Source: Kocuria varians (GTDB lineage: Bacteria; Actinomycetota; Actinomycetes; Actinomycetales; Micrococcaceae). From it: 64,000 nt of DNA. Below the pieces are notes generated by a model that searched no databases, was not told the DNA's origin, and saw only the letters and a program-made list of their open reading frames with translations. The stretch is from the NCBI RefSeq assembly GCF_006539885.1, contig NZ_BJNW01000016.1:1-64000 (forward strand), written 5' to 3'. This document shows positions 58,283 to 64,000 of this stretch, in pieces; position 1 is the first letter of the stretch, and each line of letters opens with the position of its first letter. Position numbers and translations under genes: made by a program.

Positions 58283-59503
58283 ATGACCGACTTCGAGTCA
58301 ACCTCTTCACCACAGGCCGCCGCCTCCGGACGCGGCGCCACCGCCGTGCAGCAGAGCCCGGAACCACAGTCCCCAGCGCCGCAGGCACCGGCCCCCGCTC
58401 CCACGCCGCGGCAGATGTGGCACGACCCCTACGGCCGGTCCGCCATCCGGGTGCTGCAGACGCTGATCCTGGCAGTGGCGATCGGGCTGGTCGTGTGGCT
58501 GGCCGCAACGCTGAAGATCGTGGTGCTGCCGCTGCTCCTGGCCGTCATCATCGCGTCGGCCATGCACCCGATCATGCGGTTCCTCCGTAGGCGGGCCGGT
58601 TTCAACCGCATCTGGTCGGCGATCACCGGTCTGCTGGGCATCCTGGTGGGACTGGGCGCCGTGCTGTTCGGCATCGCGCTGACGGTGCGCAACGAGTGGT
58701 CCGACCTCGCGCAGAAGACCCAGGAGGGCGTGAACAAGCTGGTGGAGATCCTCACCGGCTGGGGCATCCCGCTGGACAACACCCACCTGAACGAGTACTT
58801 CACCCAGGCCACCGAGTTCCTCAAGAACAGTGGTGCAGAGTCCAGCGCACTGTCCGGTGTCTCCGTGGTCACGGAGATCCTCACCGGTGCGCTGCTGATG
58901 ATTGTGATGCTGTTCTTCTTCCTGCTGGACGGAGAACGCATGGCCGGTTTCCTGGTGGGGTTCCTGCCGGAGCGGCTGAGGGAGCGGGCCAACCAGGCCG
59001 GGCGCGCCTCCGTGCACGTGCTGGGCAGGTACATCCGGGGCACCGTGGTCATCGCGGCTTTCGCAGCTGTGTGCGACCTGATCACGATGCTCGTCATGCG
59101 GGTGCCGCTGGCCTTCCCCCTGGCTGCCCTGATCTTCCTGGGCGCCTTCATCCCCATCGTCGGAGCCCTGGTCACCGGGCTGGCGGCCGCGCTGGTGGCG
59201 CTGGTGGCGGCCGGGCCGGTCGCCTCGATCGTGCTGGTCGTCGTGGTGATCCTCGTGAACCAGGTCGAGCACCACATCCTCCAGCCCAAGGTCATGGGCA
59301 CCGCACTGGGCCTGCACGGCATTGTGATCATCGCGGCCCTGGCCATCGGCGCACACGAGGGCGGGGTGGCCGGCGCGCTGCTGGCGGTTCCCCTCACAGC
59401 GGTGGTCTGGGCCAGCTTCAAGACCTTCCGGGACATGCGCGACGGCGCCCCGGGCAAGTTGCCCGCAGAGGATGACGAGGCGGCACCGGCCGCGCAGGCC
59501 TGA
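58283..59503 (+). CDS. AI-2E family membrane protein
   Basis: 406 residues, ATG at 58283 with AAGGA ahead. After 45 disordered Pro/Ala/Gln residues come the family's helices: VLQTLILAVAIGLVVWLAAT, VVLPLLLAVIIASAMHPIM, a soluble middle region (residues 130-190), LTGALLMIVMLFFFLLDGER, LGRYIRGTVVIAAFAAVCDL, PLAALIFLGAFIPIVGALVT and VNQVEHHILQPKVMGTALGL, the best-conserved family motif. Family members include the TqsA exporter of autoinducer-2 and Na/H antiporters; the substrate here is unknown. Confidence 0.88.
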   Translation: MTDFESTSSPQAAASGRGATAVQQSPEPQSPAPQAPAPAPTPRQMWHDPYGRSAIRVLQTLILAVAIGLVVWLAATLKIVVLPLLLAVIIASAMHPIMRFLRRRAGFNRIWSAITGLLGILVGLGAVLFGIALTVRNEWSDLAQKTQEGVNKLVEILTGWGIPLDNTHLNEYFTQATEFLKNSGAESSALSGVSVVTEILTGALLMIVMLFFFLLDGERMAGFLVGFLPERLRERANQAGRASVHVLGRYIRGTVVIAAFAAVCDLITMLVMRVPLAFPLAALIFLGAFIPIVGALVTGLAAALVALVAAGPVASIVLVVVVILVNQVEHHILQPKVMGTALGLHGIVIIAALAIGAHEGGVAGALLAVPLTAVVWASFKTFRDMRDGAPGKLPAEDDEAAPAAQA

Positions 59504-59660
59504 CCCAGCACCGTCGTCCCTCCCACCGCATGGCCGCGCGCCGGGGCGCGCGATCACCCCACTCATCTCACCTGGTGAACCGCTCGCCTGTGAAGATGCC
59601 CGGAATTTCCCCACCCACTAGTGGTGAGACCCGCATCACAGGTAGTGGAGGAGGATCACC

Positions 59661-60938
59661 GTGACGGAACAGACCCCGGCCGAGGGAGTGGGTATCGTTC
59701 CTCCGCAGGTCAGCGGCACGTCCGGCGGGCAGGGCGCCGAGCGGCTGAGGCGCGTCAAGCAGCGCATCCGTGAGGCCGCGGAGCAGGTGCACGACGACGT
59801 CGTGGACCTGAGCCACGCGGTGCACGCGGACCCGGAGATCGCCTTCGAAGAGACTCGCACTGCCGCGAAGCTCACCACGGTCCTTGAACGGCACGGTTTC
59901 AGTGTGGAGACCGGGGTGGCGAACCTGGACACAGCGTTCGTGGCGTCCTACGGGACGGGACCGTTCGTCGTCGGCATCTGCGCGGAGATGGACGCGCTGC
60001 CCGGCGTGGGGCACGCGTGCGGACACAACATCATTGCCGCCTCAGGCGTGCTGGCGGGAATCAGCCTGGCCCCGGTCGCGGACGAGCTGGACCTCACCGT
60101 GAAGGTCTTCGGCACCCCCGCCGAGGAGTACGGCGGCGGCAAGGTCCTCATGCTGAACCAGGGGGTGTTCGACGGCGTCCACGCGGCCATGATGCTGCAC
60201 CCGGGCGAGGAGGAGAACGCGGACCACGTGACGCGAGCTGTCGTGGACCTGGAGATCGAGTACACGGGCAAGCCGGCCCACTCCGCCGAGGCGCCACACC
60301 AGGGCGTCAACGCGGGGGACGCCGCCACCGTGGCGCAGGTGGCCATCGGGCTGCTGCGTCAGCACCTGCAGCCCGGTGAACTCGTGCACGGCATCGTACG
60401 CAGCGCCGGTGACGCTCCCAACGTGGTCCCGCACCGCGCCCGCCTGGCCTACGACGCCCGCGCGGACACGGTTGCCCAGCTCGAGGGCCCCGGCGGCGCC
60501 AAGGAACGTCTGCTCCGCTGCTTCGAGGCCGGCGCGCTGGCCACCGGCTGCACGCTGGAGGTCCACGACGACTGGCCCGCGTTCTCCGAGTTCCGCAATG
60601 ACGACCCCATGGTCGCCGCGTACCGCGCCAACGCCGAGTCCCTGGGCCGTGTCTTCACGGACGCGCCCATGAGCGAACGACGGCGGACGGCCGGGTCCAC
60701 GGACATGGGCAACGTCTCGCTGCGGGTTCCGGCGATCCACCCCACCATCCTCGTGGAGGCGGAGGGCGCCACGTGCCACGAGCCGGAGTTCGAGCGCTAC
60801 TGTGCACTGCCGGCGGCCGACCAGGCCATGTGGGAGGGCGGCCTGTGCCTCGCGTGGACCGCGGCGGACATGGCCGCGGACCCCGTCCAGCGGGCCCGTC
60901 TGGTCCGCACCGCGGAGGAGCTGGCGTCCCGTGACTGA
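59661..60938 (+). CDS. M20 family amidohydrolase/peptidase
   Basis: 425 residues, GTG at 59661 with GGAGGATCACC ahead. Zinc hydrolase splitting N-acyl amino acids, aminobenzoyl-glutamate or dipeptides. Metal-binding set: GICAEMDALPGVGHACGHNI (CGHN), GTPAEEYGGGK (EE) and the His in MMLHPGEEENADHV; dimerisation domain around YTGKPAHSAEAPHQGVNAGD. The last conserved His is in EGATCHEPEF. No signal peptide, so cytoplasmic. It overlaps the DUF3311 gene by eight bases and forms an uptake-and-hydrolysis unit with the symporter. Confidence 0.88.
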   Translation: MTEQTPAEGVGIVPPQVSGTSGGQGAERLRRVKQRIREAAEQVHDDVVDLSHAVHADPEIAFEETRTAAKLTTVLERHGFSVETGVANLDTAFVASYGTGPFVVGICAEMDALPGVGHACGHNIIAASGVLAGISLAPVADELDLTVKVFGTPAEEYGGGKVLMLNQGVFDGVHAAMMLHPGEEENADHVTRAVVDLEIEYTGKPAHSAEAPHQGVNAGDAATVAQVAIGLLRQHLQPGELVHGIVRSAGDAPNVVPHRARLAYDARADTVAQLEGPGGAKERLLRCFEAGALATGCTLEVHDDWPAFSEFRNDDPMVAAYRANAESLGRVFTDAPMSERRRTAGSTDMGNVSLRVPAIHPTILVEAEGATCHEPEFERYCALPAADQAMWEGGLCLAWTAADMAADPVQRARLVRTAEELASRD

Positions 60939-61368
60939 TTCCCCCGAGAGCAACCAGAGCCTCGCGGACCGCTCGCGGGAGTCCACGCCCACGGCGGCGC
61001 AGACCATCGTGCCGCGGCGTCGCCGGATCCCCGCCGGGCGGAAGGCCCTGTGGTGGGCGGTGTGCCTGTTCCCGTTCCTCGCGGCATTCGTGCTGCAGTG
61101 GCTGCCCGCGCTGAACGGCCCCCACCTGGTCCTGGGCATCCCCGTGATCATGTGGTGGACCTGCATCCCGTGCAGTCTGCTGATCTGCGGGTTCCTGTGC
61201 ATCGTGGAGTTCACGCGGACGGACCAGGACCGCGAGGAGGTCCTGGACCTGCTCGCCTCCCGCGTAGGGGACGAGCGGCCCGCCGCGGCGCGGGCGGCCT
61301 CACGCGGCGTCGGCCCCGCCGTCGCAGGCCACGAGACCAGCACCCACAACCCGCAGGAGGCCCGGTGA
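60931..61368 (+). CDS. DUF3311 membrane protein, symporter partner
   Basis: 145 residues, GTG at 60931 inside the end of the M20 gene. Two membrane helices (ALWWAVCLFPFLAAFVLQWL and GIPVIMWWTCIPCSLLICGF) form the DUF3311 core, often paired with sodium:solute symporters. The N-terminal 38 residues and C-terminal 45 residues are polar additions longer than the usual 60-80 residue family size. Its stop overlaps the symporter start (GTGA, 61365-61368), implying stoichiometric synthesis. It may act as an accessory subunit. Confidence 0.8.
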   Translation: MTDSPESNQSLADRSRESTPTAAQTIVPRRRRIPAGRKALWWAVCLFPFLAAFVLQWLPALNGPHLVLGIPVIMWWTCIPCSLLICGFLCIVEFTRTDQDREEVLDLLASRVGDERPAAARAASRGVGPAVAGHETSTHNPQEAR

Positions 61369-62807
61369 ACACCATCGTCGTCGTCACCCTCGGTGGCATC
61401 CTCCTGATCGCCGCCCTCGGCTTCCTGGGCAGGCGCAGCCCCGACCGCGACCTCGCGGAGTGGACCGTGGGCGGGCACAACTTCGGCACCACCACCACGT
61501 GGCTGCTGCAGGCCGGGGAGGTCTTCACCACCTTCACGTTCCTGGGCACCGCGGGCCTCGTGGTCTCCGGCGGCGCGGCGTCCTTCTACTCCATGCCGTA
61601 CGTGCCCCTGGGCTACATCGCCATGTACTTCATCGGACCCAAGATCTGGCGCCTCGCCCGCGCCCGAGGACACCTCACCCAGGCGGACTTCCTGCAGGAC
61701 GTCTACAACTCGCGGTTCCTGGGGATCCTGGTGGCGGTGGCCGGCGTCGTCTTCCTGCTGCCGTACCTGCAGCTGCAGATCACCGGGCTTGGGCTGATCG
61801 TGGAGCTCGTGACCGGCAACGGCTCCCTGGGCAACTGGTCAATGGTGATCGCATTCGTCCTGGTGGTGGCCTTCGTCCTGTGGTCCGGGCTGCGCGGGGT
61901 GGCCACCACCGCGTACTTCAAGGACGTGCTGATGATCCTCATGCTCTTCGTGGTGTGCATCGCCGTGCCGATCCACTACACCGGGGGCTTCACGAACGTC
62001 TTCCACACCGTGCAGGATCAGATGCCGCAGATGCTCTCGGTCCACGGGACGCAGGAGTACGGGATCCCGTGGTACATCTCCAACATGGCCATCAGCGCCA
62101 TCGGCTGCGCGTTCATCACCATGCCCAACGACTGGCCCCCGGTGCTCTCCGCCCGCAGCTCCACCGTGCTGCGCCGGAACTACCTGTTCCTGCCGTTCTA
62201 CAACACGCTGATCGTGATGCCCCTGGTCGTGGGCTACGTGGCGCTCGTGATCCTGGGGCCCGGCGCGGATCCGGACAGCTCCCTGCTCACCCTGGCCTCC
62301 GGGGTCTTCCCGGAGTGGCTCATGGGTGTCCTGGCGGTGGCCGGCATCGCCACGGCCATGGTGCCCTCGGCGTCCCTGCTGATCGCGATCGGCACCCTCG
62401 TCTCCCGCAACCTGGTCCGCGCGCGCACGGAGAAGGCGCAGTTCGCCACCACGCAGATCACCGTGGTGGTGGCCACGGCCGCGGCGCTCGGCCTCGCGGT
62501 GGCCATGCCGGACCTGCTGGCCAACCTGCTGCTGCTCACGTTCTCCGGGATGGACCAGCTCGCCCCGGCCCTGCTGCTGCGCCGTCGGGTCGCGGCGTCG
62601 TCGATCCTCGCCGGCGCGCTCACGGGCCTCGCGCTCGTGATCGGCTACACCTTCTGGTGGTCGCTGCCGTGGGCCATCAGCGAGGGCATCATTGGTCTTG
62701 CCGCGAACATCGTGGTGGTGGTCCTGTGCGAGGTGTTCCGGCGCGTGCGCACCGGACAGCCGGCGCCCCTGCGGGGGGAGGAGGAGCGGGAGCTGCTCCG
62801 CGCCTGA
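61365..62807 (+). CDS. Sodium:solute symporter (SSS family)
   Basis: 480 residues, GTG at 61365 overlapping the DUF3311 stop. About 13 membrane helices. Family stretches: AEWTVGGHNFGTTTTWLLQA, VFTTFTFLGTAGLVVSGGAA, TQADFLQDVYNSRFLGILVA, VVFLLPYLQLQITGLGLIVE, LRGVATTAYFKDVLMILMLF and GIATAMVPSASLLIAIGTLV. Related to monocarboxylate/pantothenate carriers of the MctP/PanF branch. With the M20 hydrolase it probably imports N-acyl amino acids, short peptides or organic acids; the cargo is inferred. Recurrent-motif copy at 62592-62602 encodes RVAASS in a loop. Confidence 0.88.
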   Translation: MNTIVVVTLGGILLIAALGFLGRRSPDRDLAEWTVGGHNFGTTTTWLLQAGEVFTTFTFLGTAGLVVSGGAASFYSMPYVPLGYIAMYFIGPKIWRLARARGHLTQADFLQDVYNSRFLGILVAVAGVVFLLPYLQLQITGLGLIVELVTGNGSLGNWSMVIAFVLVVAFVLWSGLRGVATTAYFKDVLMILMLFVVCIAVPIHYTGGFTNVFHTVQDQMPQMLSVHGTQEYGIPWYISNMAISAIGCAFITMPNDWPPVLSARSSTVLRRNYLFLPFYNTLIVMPLVVGYVALVILGPGADPDSSLLTLASGVFPEWLMGVLAVAGIATAMVPSASLLIAIGTLVSRNLVRARTEKAQFATTQITVVVATAAALGLAVAMPDLLANLLLLTFSGMDQLAPALLLRRRVAASSILAGALTGLALVIGYTFWWSLPWAISEGIIGLAANIVVVVLCEVFRRVRTGQPAPLRGEEERELLRA

Positions 62808-62880
62808 GCGTGGACGGTTCGCCCGCGGGATGCTGTGGCCGCGCTCGGCGCCCAGCACGACGTCGTGCGGCAGCAGAGCG

Positions 62881-62915
62881 CCCCGGGCCCGGCCGAAAGA
62901 AGGCAGGGCCCGGGG
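62881..62915. terminator. Terminator between the symporter and the NAD-binding gene
   Basis: CCCCGGGCCC (62881-62890) and GGGCCCGGGG (62906-62915) pair perfectly over 10 bp around an A-rich loop. It lies between convergent genes. Confidence 0.7.
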
Positions 62916-62940
62916 TGTGCGTCACCTCGTGCGGGGAACC

Positions 62941-63567
62941 TCAGTACCAGGACGGCTTCGGACCCTCGGTGCCGGGCTTGTCGATGGCGAGGTCCGTCCG
63001 GGCGTACTCGTCGGGGTGCGCCACGGCTTCGGCGACCAGCGCGGCCACGCTCTTGCGGGAGACTTCGGTGCCCTTGGGCTGCTCGCCGCGGGGCGTGGTC
63101 TGGTAGTCGATCTCGTCGCGGTCCGTGAGCCAGGTGGGGCGCACGATGGTGTAGTCGAGGTCCGAGGCCTCGATCATGTCCGCGGCGCGGCGGTAGACCT
63201 TCAGCATGGGACCGACCATGCTCTGGTTCCACGTGTTGAACGGCTCGGGCAGCTCGTCGTAGATGCCCAGGGCGAGCACGAACACGAGCCGGCGGACCCC
63301 GGCGTCGTCCATCGCGGAGATGATCGCCTCCGCCTGACGGTCCACGTCACCGGCGAGGTTGGCGTAGACGGCGTCCTGGCCCTGCATGACGGAGCCGAGT
63401 GCGTCGGCGTCGAGGACGTCGCCCTCCACCACGCGGGCACCCTCCGGCGCGTCGACCTTCTTCGGGGTGCGGGCGAGAAGCGTCAGGGTGTCTCCCTGGG
63501 CGGCGAGCATGGGCAGGGCCTGGCGGGCGATCTGGCCCGAGGCGCCGAGGACCAGGACGTTGGTCAT
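62941..63567 (-). CDS. NAD(P)H-binding atypical SDR protein
   Basis: 208 residues, ATG at 63567 with AGGAGTCATC ahead. Rossmann protein of the NmrA/BVR-B type: TNVLVLGASGQIARQALPML (GxxGxxA loop), LARTPKKVDAPEGARVVEGD, VYANLAGDVDRQA, VFVLALGIYDELPEPFNTWN and YTIVRPTWLTDRDEIDY in place of the classical YxxxK. Such proteins act as redox sensors or small reductases; the substrate is unknown. Monocistronic, divergent from the gene cut at the window edge. Confidence 0.87.
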   Translation of the reverse strand: MTNVLVLGASGQIARQALPMLAAQGDTLTLLARTPKKVDAPEGARVVEGDVLDADALGSVMQGQDAVYANLAGDVDRQAEAIISAMDDAGVRRLVFVLALGIYDELPEPFNTWNQSMVGPMLKVYRRAADMIEASDLDYTIVRPTWLTDRDEIDYQTTPRGEQPKGTEVSRKSVAALVAEAVAHPDEYARTDLAIDKPGTEGPKPSWY

Positions 63568-63784
63568 GATGACTCCTGATGCTCTGGAGAACTGGGTGTC
63601 GGTCGCGTGACCGCACAGCATGTGAGCCCCGCGACTGGCCCGCCGGGGGTGACCGCCGGACCTCCTGCCAGCGTAGGAGGGGCAGCTGAGCCAGTCCACA
63701 GCTCGACCCCCGGAGCCGCGCGGGTAGAGTGAACCGCTGGTGCTCCACCCGCCCCCCGGACGACGCAGGAAGGTGATCCGGCCC

Positions 63785-64000
63785 GTGACCCTGGCCTCCC
63801 GCCGACTCTGCCTCGCGGTGGCGGTGATCTACTCGGCGTGGCTCGTCGCGCCGCTGCTGGACCCGTGGACCTCCTACGCCTCCGAGTACTTCGTGGCGGA
63901 CCGCCCCGCCGCCTCCCTGCTGCGCACCGCGGACGGGCTGGCCGGTGTGCTGCTGGTCGTGATCGCGGTGCTCTCCTACGCCAGGGTGCGCACGCTGTGG
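63785..64000 (+). CDS. Membrane protein, cut by the window end
   Basis: Partial: 72 residues from GTG 63785, with AGGAAGG about 11 bases ahead, open to the last base. One membrane helix near the start (LCLAVAVIYSAWLVAPLLD) and a second at the end of the visible part (GLAGVLLVVIAVLSYARV) with a short outside loop (YASEYFVADRPAASLLRTAD). The loop resembles the N-terminus of DUF998-type proteins, but too little is seen to assign it. The frame continues past the window. Confidence 0.6.
   Translation, partial: MTLASRRLCLAVAVIYSAWLVAPLLDPWTSYASEYFVADRPAASLLRTADGLAGVLLVVIAVLSYARVRTLW

Overview
The window is very GC-rich DNA with dense gene packing, many GTG starts and frequent 4-base stop/start overlaps. 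It carries a mycothiol-era actinobacterial gene set: an acyl-CoA carboxylase beta/epsilon pair, a Rpf with LysM, an Rv1264-like adenylate cyclase, a fadE5/fadA2/fabG4/htdX-like beta-oxidation block and a SAM-IV riboswitch ahead of metYX. The secreted Rpf plus C-terminal LysM is the Micrococcus luteus architecture. I infer a member of the Micrococcaceae, Kocuria or a close relative; the species is not established.

Layout. 1-3300 is a lower-GC foreign patch: a one-helix membrane protein, an MltR/HEPN-like protein, a lipoprotein, the C-terminal stump of a tyrosine integrase, short tandem repeats and strong hairpins. 3300-10650 is carbon and peptide metabolism: aldehyde dehydrogenase, dicarboxylate symporter, DUF885 peptidase, IclR regulator and a divergent MHS-type transporter whose N-terminus has no normal start codon. 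10655-18000 holds a MauE-thioredoxin fusion, AccE/AccD, a YciI protein, BirA, a PH-domain membrane protein, and an adenylate cyclase overlapping a PP2C phosphatase. 18170-24960 is the fatty-acid block: acyl-CoA oxidase and TetR on the minus strand, thiolase, FabG4-like reductase and MaoC hydratase on the plus strand. 25180-31990 holds LigA, an inositol-phosphatase-family enzyme, Rpf behind a long folded leader, and oligopeptidase B. 32077-37181 is an ABC-2 exporter next to a two-component system and a CPBP protease. 37237-40063 is the riboswitch-metY-metX unit. 40088-46609 holds two hydrolases, an S4 protein, mmsA-mmsB, a MarR regulator and an acyl-CoA dehydrogenase. 46819-57866 holds glyS, a GNAT protein, a sugar transporter with galactokinase, a TPR protein, dusB, dgt (apparently CTG-started) and dnaG. 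57972-64000 holds tRNA-Asn, an AI-2E family protein, an M20 hydrolase/DUF3311/sodium-symporter unit, an NAD-binding protein and a membrane gene cut by the window edge.

How it fits together. Several units serve growth on acids, aldehydes, fatty acids, valine-type substrates and peptides. CRP-like half-site pairs lie upstream of some of them, and the window also encodes a cAMP-making enzyme, so a cAMP-CRP link is plausible but unproven. The most unusual sequence-level signal is an 11-base motif (GACGACGCCGC or its complement GCGGCGTCGTC) that recurs about fifteen times, often paired into perfect palindromes. It sits in intergenic hairpins and in the low-complexity linkers and tails of unrelated proteins, and looks like a dispersed small palindromic element.
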